DNA of 10,148 nucleotides, taken from NCBI GenBank assembly GCA_964393845.1, contig CAYMUX010000117.1, forward strand, positions 1 through 10,148, read 5' to 3'. This DNA comes from UBA6902 sp964393845. GTDB taxonomy: Bacteria > Nitrospirota > Thermodesulfovibrionia > UBA6902. The stretch's first letter is position 1; each line of letters begins with the position of its first letter. The notes under the pieces are model-generated. The model saw nothing but the letters and a program-made list of their open reading frames with translations, ran no database searches and was not told the DNA's origin. The translations under genes and the position numbers were made by a program. Positions 1-7,055 of the stretch are shown one piece after another.

Positions 1-18
1 TTAGGGGGTCATTTTTAT

Positions 19-897
19 ATGACGTTAGGGGGTCAATTGTATTTTACGATCTACAACTTTGACCAGCTCTTTACTCTCTGGAATCAGGTTAATGATGACA
101 ATTTAAATGTTACCTTTGACTTTTCACATTGTTATTTCCTGAGGCAAAATGCAGTCGCTTTTCTTGGAGGACTTGCTCAGTTGATACAAAACAGGTCGGG
201 AATGGTTTCTTTCAACTGGGACTCTATGCGAGAAGACATTCGTTCGAATCTTGGGAAAAGCGGATTTTTAAACTCCTTCGGTCACGGAGGCAGTTTTTGG
301 ACAGGGAATACGATTCCATACAGAGAGAATTTGACCTTTGAGAAGAGAAACGTCGTTGACTATTTAAAGTTATATTGGCTTGGCAAAGGCTGGGTTAACG
401 TTAGCAGTCTATTACGGGATGCAATAGTCGTCACGGTTTTAGAGATTTATATTAATGCGTTTGAACATAGTGAATCTTCTATCGGCATATTCAGTTGTGG
501 ACAGCATTATCCAAATCTTCATGTACTGAAACTTTCTGTGGCAGATTTCGGTGTGGGTATCCCTTCAAACGTGCGATATTTTTTCAAGGATGATTCCCGC
601 TTTCAGTCTTTAAGTGCTGCAAGTTGTCTGAAGTGGGCATTTCAGCGTGGAACTACAACGAGGCCTAATGGCACAAGCCGTGGGATGGGACTCGACCTTT
701 TAAAAGAGTTTGTGAAAATAAATAAAGGCAGGCTTGAAATATTCAGCCATGAAGGTTATGCTTTAATTACCGAGACTCAGGAGGAATTTATGAATCGGGA
801 CTCATTCTTCGAGGGGACGCTTGTAAATATTACTCTTCAATGCGACGAATCATATTATCATCTTACTTCAGAGGTTATTAACGAACCTATCTTCTAA
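19..897 (+). CDS. GHKL-type ATPase with N-terminal STAS-like segment
   Basis: This is a 292-residue ATP-binding protein of the histidine-kinase/Hsp90 (GHKL) fold. Three nucleotide-binding motifs are visible: an N box with E142, N146 and H150; a G1 box D176-F-G-V-G180; and a G2 box around S220-R-G-M-G-L. The C-terminal GTLVNITL strand is usual for this fold. No phosphoacceptor H box and no membrane segment are seen, so it is more like an anti-sigma/partner-switch ATPase than a sensor kinase. Residues about 30-60 (VTFDFSHCYFL then a helix) resemble a STAS/MlaB-like strand-helix. An AGGGGG at 3-8 could be the ribosome binding site for ATG 19, but the frame stays open to base 1, so the true start may lie outside the window. 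It is followed 13 bases later by the STAS-like gene. The molecular target is unknown. Confidence 0.8.
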   Translation: MTLGGQLYFTIYNFDQLFTLWNQVNDDNLNVTFDFSHCYFLRQNAVAFLGGLAQLIQNRSGMVSFNWDSMREDIRSNLGKSGFLNSFGHGGSFWTGNTIPYRENLTFEKRNVVDYLKLYWLGKGWVNVSSLLRDAIVVTVLEIYINAFEHSESSIGIFSCGQHYPNLHVLKLSVADFGVGIPSNVRYFFKDDSRFQSLSAASCLKWAFQRGTTTRPNGTSRGMGLDLLKEFVKINKGRLEIFSHEGYALITETQEEFMNRDSFFEGTLVNITLQCDESYYHLTSEVINEPIF

Positions 898-910
898 GAG
901 GGAGGATATC

Positions 911-1258
911 ATGAAAATAGATGTATTCAAGCTGACAGGTGAAAATTGTATTACTTTAGAAGACGGTCAGAAAATCTATGACATGATCCATTCTGGATTA
1001 TCGGCAGGCAATAATGTAGAACTTGATTTTGAGAATGTAAAGATATTCGCCTCGCCCTTCTTCAATTCGGCAATCGGGCGATTGCTCAAAGACTTTAAAC
1101 CTGACGACCTTAACCGGCTTCTTAAAATAACCAATTTGACTTCAACAGGCAGGGCTGTTCTTAAGCGTGTTATCGAAAACGCCAAGGAATATTACACAAA
1201 TCCGAACATGCGTAAGGCTGTTGATGATGTCCTGTTGGAACAGTCTCAAAATTTATAA
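911..1258 (+). CDS. STAS-like protein of the DUF4325 type
   Basis: This 115-residue protein has the layout of the small STAS-like family DUF4325. A beta strand VELDF (36-40) leads into KIFASPFFNSAIGRLL (44-59), the position equivalent to the DSSG phosphoacceptor loop of SpoIIAA-type anti-anti-sigma factors. Here the loop reads A47-S48-P49, so the usual DSS motif is absent and only S48 is a possible phosphoacceptor. A strong GGAGGA (901-906) sits four bases before the ATG. It follows the GHKL ATPase gene by 13 bases, and its stop codon shares base 1258 with the start of the next frame. By analogy with partner-switch pairs it may bind or be modified by the upstream ATPase. That role is inferred from family and neighbourhood, not shown. 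Confidence 0.75.
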   Translation: MKIDVFKLTGENCITLEDGQKIYDMIHSGLSAGNNVELDFENVKIFASPFFNSAIGRLLKDFKPDDLNRLLKITNLTSTGRAVLKRVIENAKEYYTNPNMRKAVDDVLLEQSQNL

Positions 1259-1521
1259 TGCCGGTACAATATGCGATTAAAGCAGACGTAATTGACCTTC
1301 GTAATGATACCCCGCAACAAGATGATCTTTTCCTTGTTGATTCCAATGCATGGTACTGGACTACTTACACAAGAGCCGATTTTGCCGATACCCGTGCCAA
1401 GGTGGTCAAGGTCATTACCGATGACGGTGATTATGTTTCTGTCCCCGGCATTCAGGTATTTACGGCACATCCACGCGTAATTACTGCAGCTCAAAGTCAG
1501 GGAAAGTTGGTAAGCAGATAA
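1258..1521 (+). pseudogene. Probable internally deleted PIN-domain protein
   Basis: This is an 87-codon frame starting at the TAATG overlap with the STAS-like gene, which implies translational coupling. Residues 24-38 (LFLVDSNAWYWTTYT) look like the first strand of a PIN ribonuclease domain with acidic D28. Residues 41-70 (DFAD, then VITDDGDYVSVPGIQVFTA) look like the end of one, with acidic D55/D56/D58. PIN domains are normally about 120-150 residues and carry a central helical region with another acidic residue. That middle is missing, as if cut out in frame between about residues 40 and 41. I therefore call it a remnant of the third gene of the cassette. It could instead be a genuine small protein using PIN-like edges. 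Loss of the core makes nuclease activity unlikely. Confidence in the PIN relationship is moderate because it rests on motif reading alone. Confidence 0.55.
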
Positions 1522-1563
1522 AACAACGTACAGGTAAAGACTCTCGCATGAGTGTCATCGCAA

Positions 1564-2529
1564 TTATCTTTTGAATTCTTCTTCTGCCTCTCTTTTTAAT
1601 TTTTCAGGGTCATCCATATATCTTGGTGAAAAATGCATGACCTCCAGTCTACCCACTCCCGCCTCCCTGGCAATCCTTCCGGCTTCTTTTGCGGTCAGAT
1701 GATAACGTTCCCTGGCCCTGTCTTTATCTTCGTCTAAAAAATAAGACTCAATGTAAAGAACGTCGGAGCCTTTTACAAGCTCAACTATTTTTCTTATATT
1801 CTCTTCACTGCCAAGAGCGTCAACAACATAGGAGAGCTTTTGCCCTCTCGTTATCGTTGCTATACCATTTAACTCCTGGAATGTGTAAGTCTGCCCATTA
1901 ATTGTAAAAAGACTGTCCTCTTTATTTTCTCGGATGGCTGTTTTGAGTTGTCCCAACCACGGGCCGACCGGAAGATTGAGACTGCCTAGTTTAGATTTAT
2001 CAATGTTAATGTGATAGTCTTCCTCAAGACAGAATGCCAGACAAGGAATTTGATGATCAAGGATCGCGGCAGAAACCGTGTAAAAAGAATCTTTCATTAA
2101 GATGCCGTAAAAAGGCTCTGTTTTCAGGTCTTCTCTTGTAAAGGAATTTTCCGCCTTAAAAACTGCTTTCTTAATGGAGGAATCATTTATTTCTGCAACT
2201 TCAATAATAATCGGATAATCCCCTATCAGATTCCACGTATAACTTCTAAGCTTCCCTTCTACACAACCTATAAACCCTTCCGGACCGTAAAACTTTAAAG
2301 GACTTTCTTTTTTCAGGCTGACTCTCAATACGTTATCAAACCCTATGAAATGGTCGATATGTGTGTGAGATATAAATATATCCGTAGTCTTAAGGATGTC
2401 CCTTGCTGAGAGAGTTGTGGTAAATCCAAGGTCAAAAATTATGGCCCGGCCTTCTCTAAGGACTCTTATATAAAGACCGGGGTCATCAAACGGTCCATTA
2501 AAAGGCCTTACATGAAAAGACGGTTTCAT
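1564..2529 (-). CDS. RNase Z-like metallo-beta-lactamase-fold hydrolase
   Basis: This 321-residue cytoplasmic protein matches the length and motif order of ribonuclease Z, the tRNA 3' endonuclease. Visible ligands are H55-T-H57-I-D59-H60 (HxHxDH motif), H159 in LDHQIPCLAFCLEE, D237, H277 in RYHLTAKEAG and H299 in HFSPRY, so the two-zinc site looks intact. YGPEGF (81-86) and LPVGPWLGQLK (186-196) also match RNase Z landmarks. The three tRNAs in this window encode CCA, so classical cleavage before CCA addition would not be needed for them; the real substrate may differ. No Shine-Dalgarno precedes the ATG, but TATAAT lies five bases upstream, suggesting a leaderless message. It is convergent with the cassette on the left, with a 42-base gap holding no clear terminator, and divergent from the galT-type gene. 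A generic MBL hydrolase is the alternative. Confidence 0.8.
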   Translation of the reverse strand: MKPSFHVRPFNGPFDDPGLYIRVLREGRAIIFDLGFTTTLSARDILKTTDIFISHTHIDHFIGFDNVLRVSLKKESPLKFYGPEGFIGCVEGKLRSYTWNLIGDYPIIIEVAEINDSSIKKAVFKAENSFTREDLKTEPFYGILMKDSFYTVSAAILDHQIPCLAFCLEEDYHINIDKSKLGSLNLPVGPWLGQLKTAIRENKEDSLFTINGQTYTFQELNGIATITRGQKLSYVVDALGSEENIRKIVELVKGSDVLYIESYFLDEDKDRARERYHLTAKEAGRIAREAGVGRLEVMHFSPRYMDDPEKLKREAEEEFKR

Positions 2530-2534
2530 GGAAA

Positions 2535-2564
2535 ATTATAGCTTACTTAATGATATAATATGAA
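2535..2564 (-). promoter_or_regulatory. Promoter of the RNase Z-like gene
   Basis: On the - strand a perfect TATAAT (complement of 2535-2540) is preceded, with an 18-base spacer, by TTCATA (complement of 2559-2564), which matches TTGACA at four of six positions. The expected transcription start falls at or within a base or two of the ATG at 2529, so the message would be nearly leaderless. This agrees with the missing Shine-Dalgarno. It is a motif match only. Confidence 0.45.
2554..2559 (+). promoter_or_regulatory. Candidate -10 element for the galT-family gene
   Basis: A perfect TATAAT on the + strand would start transcription near 2566 and give a leader of about 70 bases before the galT-type ATG. 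No convincing -35 hexamer is seen at 16-18 bases upstream. The element lies inside the spacer of the opposing - strand promoter, so if both are used they would compete. In AT-rich DNA a chance match is possible. Confidence 0.3.
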
Positions 2565-2637
2565 CACTATAGAAAATGACATGTTATCCGATTTTTAGTT
2601 TATTAACAATTATTATTAGCGATATTAGGAGGTTTGG

Positions 2638-3630
2638 ATGCCTGAATTAAGGAAAGACCCTATTTCCGGCAGATGGGTCATCATTTCAATTGAAAGGGGG
2701 AAAAGACCGTCTGATTTCGGTATGCGGGTTTCACCAAAGAAAGGAGGGTTTTGTGCGTTTTGTGAAGGGAACGAATATACTACCCCTCCCGAGATCATGG
2801 CCTTCAGATCCAATGGCGGAAAGCCTAATACTCCAGGCTGGACATTGAGGGTTGTATCTAATAAATTTCCTGCCCTGAACATTGAAGGAAAGCTTAACAG
2901 GGTCGGGGAAGGCATATTTGACAAAATGAATGGAGTCGGAGCTCATGAAGTAATAATAGAATGCCCGGACCATAATCTCACACTTTCAACAATGCCTTTA
3001 AAATCTGTAGAAGAGGTTTTATGGGCATTTCATCACAGGATTACGGACCTGAAAAAGGATACACGTTTCAGATATGTTCTTGTCTTTAAAAATGAAGGAG
3101 ATGAAGCAGGGGCATCCCTTGAACACACTCATTCCCAGCTTATAGCTCTTCCCATAGTTCCCCATCTGGTGGAGGAAGAACTCTTTCAGGCAAAACAATA
3201 TTATGAATATAAGGAAAGATGTATTTTTTGCGACATAATACATCAGGAGACAGAAGACCCGATAAGAGTCATTGCGGAAAATAATGACTTTATTGCCATT
3301 GCGCCTTTTGCGTCGCGCTCGCCCTTTGAAATAATGATATTACCCAAAAAACATGAGTCCAGTTTCTCGCCTAATGGCAGTTTCAGCCTGTTAGCTCAAA
3401 TACTTCAGCAGACATTGAAGCAGATAGACAAAGTCCTTGACCTGCCTCCATATAATATGATGATCCACACATCCCCTTTTAAAAATGAGCAGAATGAATA
3501 TTATCACTGGCATATTGAAATAATCCCCAAGCTTACAAAGATTGCAGGATTTGAGTGGGGTTCAGGCTTTTATATTAATCCTACGCCTCCTGAAGAGGCT
3601 GCAGAATTTTTAAGGAAAGTGGAAATATAA
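2638..3630 (+). CDS. galT: GalT-family hexose-1-phosphate nucleotidyltransferase
   Basis: This 330-residue protein is of the HIT-superfamily galactose-1-phosphate uridylyltransferase family, which moves a nucleoside monophosphate between a hexose phosphate and a nucleotide sugar (Leloir pathway for true GalT). Two domains are visible. The N-terminal one has C39xxC42, GAHEVIIE with H103, and the active site H163-T-H165-S-Q167, equivalent to the HPHxQ nucleophile motif. The C-terminal one has C195xxC198 and HWHIEIIP with H290 and H292. T replaces the usual P in HPH, and some relatives of this type act as ADP-glucose:phosphate adenylyltransferases, so the sugar and nucleotide are uncertain. AGGAGG (2627-2632) lies five bases before the ATG and fixes the start. 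No other Leloir gene is nearby. A large hairpin overlaps its stop codon. Confidence 0.8.
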   Translation: MPELRKDPISGRWVIISIERGKRPSDFGMRVSPKKGGFCAFCEGNEYTTPPEIMAFRSNGGKPNTPGWTLRVVSNKFPALNIEGKLNRVGEGIFDKMNGVGAHEVIIECPDHNLTLSTMPLKSVEEVLWAFHHRITDLKKDTRFRYVLVFKNEGDEAGASLEHTHSQLIALPIVPHLVEEELFQAKQYYEYKERCIFCDIIHQETEDPIRVIAENNDFIAIAPFASRSPFEIMILPKKHESSFSPNGSFSLLAQILQQTLKQIDKVLDLPPYNMMIHTSPFKNEQNEYYHWHIEIIPKLTKIAGFEWGSGFYINPTPPEEAAEFLRKVEI

Positions 3631-3669
3631 AGTAAATATCGACTTCTGATTTATTTTATATTTCCACTT
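3617..3669. repeat. Long inverted repeat overlapping the galT stop codon
   Basis: Bases 3617-3637 pair with 3649-3669 over 21 positions, 20 of them Watson-Crick and one G-U (3632/3654), around an 11-base loop. The left arm includes the last codons and TAA of the galT-type gene. The stem is AT-rich with a GGAAA/TTTCC core, and no T-run follows, so it is not a standard intrinsic terminator. It could still act as an mRNA 3' end stabiliser or a barrier between galT and the kinase gene. Confidence 0.75.
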
Positions 3670-3714
3670 AAACGCAAAAGAGATAAAATATACTTATGAT
3701 ATAGCAAAGAAAAT

Positions 3715-6700
3715 ATGGCCGGAATTGCAGAGACAAAACAGAAGATGGATAAGTCTTTAGAGAAAGAATTATTAATAAAGATTACCGATATTGCCAGTTC
3801 AACACTTGAGCTCAGGGAAATCCTCGATATTATTGCTCACGAACTGGTGAATGCGCTGAATAAAGATGTTTGTTCAATCTGTCTCCTTAAGCCGGAAAGA
3901 AAGATTATTTGTATTGAAGCTGCAAAAGGCGTAAGCAAAGAATTATTAATAAAGATTACCGATATTGCCAGTTCAACACTTGAGCTCAGGGAAATCCTCG
4001 ATATTATTGCTCACGAACTGGTGAATGCGCTGAATAAAGATGTTTGTTCAATCTGTCTCCTTAAGCCGGAAAGAAAGATTATTTGTATTGAAGCTGCAAA
4101 AGGCGTAAGCAATGAGTCCGTTACCGTATTTTGTATTGAGGATGAAAGTGGAAATATTGAAAAAATATTTAAGGAAGTCAAGCCAGTAGTAATTGATGAT
4201 ATCAGGAACTATCCTCACGTAAAAGCAATTCTCAAACCTGAAGCGGATGACCTGCTTTCTCTGCTTGCAGTCCCGATTGTCAGAGATAATTCGGTCGTAG
4301 GTATTCTTATGCTTCAGACCAGGGATACATGTATTTACAGTCAGGATGAGATAAACCTTCTCACGATTATCTCACATAATATAAGCGCTGCCGTTCGTAA
4401 TGCAGATCTTTACAGAAATGTTAAAACTCAACTTGACGAGCTGAAAGTAATACATGAAATTGGAAAAGCCATTACGTCTATTTTGAATATTGACGAGCTG
4501 CTTCCATATATATGTGAAGAGGTATCAAAAGTTTATAAAGTCACAGGATGTATCCTCAGGCTTATTGAAGGGAATAATCTTCAGATAAAAGCCTATTACG
4601 GCCTGGCGGATGCGATAAAGAGAGAAATGAATCTTCAGATCGGAGAGGGGATCGCAGGACATGTGGCGCTCACAGGTAAACCGATATTAATAGATGACAT
4701 CTCAAAAATGCCGGACAATCTGCGTGTCCCCGACATCGATGCCACATCTGCAATATGTGTCCCTCTCGCAATCGGTGAACGGATTATCGGCACCCTCGGC
4801 CTTTACGATAAAAAAGATGAATGGGGCATGACAACTTTTTCAGAGGATGATCTTAAATCGTTGATGACTTTCGCCTCTGTATCATCAATAGCAATAGAGA
4901 ACGCAAGACTGTACAGGGCGGAGATAGAAAAGGAAAAAGATATTTCACAAACAAAAGACTACCTTAAAAGTCTGATAGACGATTCAGCAGACGCCATTGT
5001 TACGTCCGATACCGAGGGGATTATCACTTCATGGAACAAAGGCGCTGAGAATATTTATAGTTATACGGAAGACGAGGTATTAGGCAAGTTCCTCCCGATG
5101 GTGCCGCCGTTTCTTCGGGAAGAAGAAAAAAGTTTTATAAATAAAATAAAGAAGAAAGAGACATTGAGAAATCTGGAAACCATAAGACAGACAAAGAACG
5201 GCAGACTTATCGAAGTAAGTCTGACGCTTTCACCAATACTTGATTCTACAGGTAATGTTACCGGGATAAGCGGAATCTCCAGAGATATATCAGAAAAGAA
5301 ATTGGTCGAGAAGGAATTAATCAGAAAGAACCAGGAGTTATCCAGGCTGTTTTTTATAAACTCTGTTGTAAGGAGCACCCTCGAATTAGATAAACTCCTT
5401 AAAATGGTGCTTACTGTTGTTACAATGGGAGACGGGTTGGGATTTAACAGGGCAATACTCTTTCTTGTCGACGAGTCAAAGGATGTCCTGCAAGGCCAGA
5501 TGGGAGTAGGCCCGGCAAGCCCTGAAGAAGCAAAAAATATATGGCTTTCCATGGAAGGCAAGAGTTTAGGGGCAATTATTGAAGAGATAGAAAGCAGCCC
5601 TGTCCACCTGAATTCCCATCTGGACAGACTAAGCCAGAGCTTGAGTATAGATATAAACGGAGATTGCATCCTGTGCCGTTGTGTAAAGGAAAAGAGGCCT
5701 TATAATGTTTACAATGCCTTAACTGAGCCCTTGGTCACTCCTTACCTCATTAAGGTGCTTGGAGCCGATTCCTTTGGTGTTGTTCCGCTCATTTCAAGAG
5801 ATAAAATAATAGGACTGATATGGGTCGATAACCTTTTCACGGGCAGACCCATAAAAGATGAAGACTTGCAATTCCTGATGGGATTTTCAAGTCATATTGC
5901 TTCAGCCATAGAGAATGCGAGACTCTATGAAAATGTTACTCTTGCCCAGTCTGAACTTAAAAACATATTTGAATCCATATCGGACATGGTCTACTATACT
6001 GACAATGATTTGATAATAAGGCGTGTTAACCAGGCGGTAGTCAGGAAAATCGGGAAGCCGGAAGAAGAAATAATAGGGAGGAAGTGTTTCGAGATATTTC
6101 ACGGAATGGAAGAACCCTGGGAAATGTGCCCTCATTTCAAGTCAGTGGATTCACAAAAGCCGTATGTTGGTGAAATAGAAGACCCTTATCTTAACGGCAC
6201 GTTTGTCGTTTCAAATTCTCCGATATTTGATTCATCCGGAAATTTTGTCGGGACTGTTCATATTTCACGTGACATAACAGAGCTTCGTAATCTCAGGGAG
6301 AGGGTTGTCCACTCAGAGAGAATGGCTGCCCTGGGTGAATTGGCTGCAAGAGTAGCGCATGAGATCAGAAATCCTCTTATCTCCATAGGAGGTTTTGCAC
6401 GAAGGCTTGAGAAAAAACTTTCCGGTGATATTCAGGAATATGCAAAGATTATAGTCAATGAAGTCAGCAGACTTGAAAATATATTAAAAGAGATATTAGG
6501 TTTTGTAAAAAGTTCAAGAGTCAACAAGTGCAGCGTAAACATTAATGATTTGCTTGACAACATAGTAGACTTTATAACGCCTGAAATTGATGAGAAGCAC
6601 AACATAATAGCTAAAGATTTTTCAGAAATACCGATAATATCGGAAATAGACCCTGACAGGATAAAAGAGGCAATACTGAATATTGTTTCAAATGCAGCTC

Positions 6701-6969
6701 AAGCAACTGAACATGGTAAAATTATTATTAGGACCAGACTGGAAGACATGGAAGCGGTTATCGAACTTACAGACACGGGCTGCGGCATTAAAGAGGAAGA
6801 CATTAAAAATATCTTTAATCCTTTCTTTACAACCAAGCCGCAGGGTACAGGTCTGGGTCTTGCCGTAACGCATAAAATTATTCAGGAGCACAATGGCAAA
6901 ATTAAAGTAGAAAGCATATGGGGCGGAGGTACCTCTTTTAAAATCTATCTGCCTATTGAAAAGACCTGA
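3715..6969 (+). CDS. Soluble multi-GAF/PAS sensor histidine kinase
   Basis: This 1084-residue kinase has no signal peptide or membrane span, so it is a cytoplasmic sensor. Approximate domain order: GAF1 17-232, GAF2 245-400, PAS1 415-528, GAF3 545-738, PAS2 742-858, HisKA 865-930, HATPase 970-1080. The phosphoacceptor is H882 in AHEIRNP. ATP-binding motifs are N993 in SNAAQA, D1020-T-G-C-G1024, NPFFTTK (1035-1041) and GTGLGLA (1044-1050), so the catalytic core looks intact. GAF1 is abnormal: residues 17-74 are repeated exactly as 75-132. GAF3 carries a C651xxC654xC656 cluster, and PAS2 carries C791 and C805. Ligands cannot be read from sequence. The start has only a weak purine-rich stretch upstream. 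The receiver gene 86 bases downstream is its likely partner. Confidence 0.9.
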   Translation: MAGIAETKQKMDKSLEKELLIKITDIASSTLELREILDIIAHELVNALNKDVCSICLLKPERKIICIEAAKGVSKELLIKITDIASSTLELREILDIIAHELVNALNKDVCSICLLKPERKIICIEAAKGVSNESVTVFCIEDESGNIEKIFKEVKPVVIDDIRNYPHVKAILKPEADDLLSLLAVPIVRDNSVVGILMLQTRDTCIYSQDEINLLTIISHNISAAVRNADLYRNVKTQLDELKVIHEIGKAITSILNIDELLPYICEEVSKVYKVTGCILRLIEGNNLQIKAYYGLADAIKREMNLQIGEGIAGHVALTGKPILIDDISKMPDNLRVPDIDATSAICVPLAIGERIIGTLGLYDKKDEWGMTTFSEDDLKSLMTFASVSSIAIENARLYRAEIEKEKDISQTKDYLKSLIDDSADAIVTSDTEGIITSWNKGAENIYSYTEDEVLGKFLPMVPPFLREEEKSFINKIKKKETLRNLETIRQTKNGRLIEVSLTLSPILDSTGNVTGISGISRDISEKKLVEKELIRKNQELSRLFFINSVVRSTLELDKLLKMVLTVVTMGDGLGFNRAILFLVDESKDVLQGQMGVGPASPEEAKNIWLSMEGKSLGAIIEEIESSPVHLNSHLDRLSQSLSIDINGDCILCRCVKEKRPYNVYNALTEPLVTPYLIKVLGADSFGVVPLISRDKIIGLIWVDNLFTGRPIKDEDLQFLMGFSSHIASAIENARLYENVTLAQSELKNIFESISDMVYYTDNDLIIRRVNQAVVRKIGKPEEEIIGRKCFEIFHGMEEPWEMCPHFKSVDSQKPYVGEIEDPYLNGTFVVSNSPIFDSSGNFVGTVHISRDITELRNLRERVVHSERMAALGELAARVAHEIRNPLISIGGFARRLEKKLSGDIQEYAKIIVNEVSRLENILKEILGFVKSSRVNKCSVNINDLLDNIVDFITPEIDEKHNIIAKDFSEIPIISEIDPDRIKEAILNIVSNAAQATEHGKIIIRTRLEDMEAVIELTDTGCGIKEEDIKNIFNPFFTTKPQGTGLGLAVTHKIIQEHNGKIKVESIWGGGTSFKIYLPIEKT
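3763..4112 (+). repeat. Perfect 174-bp in-frame tandem duplication in GAF1
   Basis: Bases 3763-3938 are identical to 3937-4112, a period of 174 bases or 58 codons, including all third positions. The two copies share two bases (AA) at the junction. They encode the first half of the kinase's GAF1 domain, from KELLIKITD to EAAKGVS, before the single second half. The frame is kept. Confidence 0.97.
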
Positions 6970-7042
6970 TGGCCGGGAAATTATATGTTTAATGATATTA
7001 AAGATGGAGAATGAATATTAATAATGATAACTTTTCAAATAA

Positions 7043-7049
7043 GGGAGGA
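7043..7049 (+). promoter_or_regulatory. Ribosome binding site that sets the receiver start
   Basis: GGGAGGA lies six bases before ATG 7056. The in-frame ATG at 7011 has only a poorer GGAGA three bases before it, and it would add a 15-residue low-complexity, N-rich extension ahead of the receiver fold. The downstream ATG is therefore preferred. Confidence 0.75.
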
Positions 7050-7055
7050 AGCAGT

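Noticed and set aside
1246..1494. 82-codon open frame opposite the PIN-like remnant
   Set aside because: It covers the opposite strand of the STAS/PIN-like overlap region; the + strand frame has PIN-like motifs and translational coupling, while this one has neither.
1522..1563. Bidirectional terminator between the convergent cassette and the RNase Z-like gene
   Set aside because: Only a four-base-pair ACTC/GAGT stem can be formed around 1540-1553, with no T-run on either strand.
3763..4112. CRISPR or satellite-type array
   Set aside because: There are only two copies, directly abutting, in frame within a GAF domain; no spacers.
5061..5669. 202-codon open frame on the - strand inside the kinase gene
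   Set aside because: It is antisense to an intact, domain-rich coding region, has serine/leucine/phenylalanine-rich composition typical of a reverse-frame shadow, and shows no domain or ribosome binding site.
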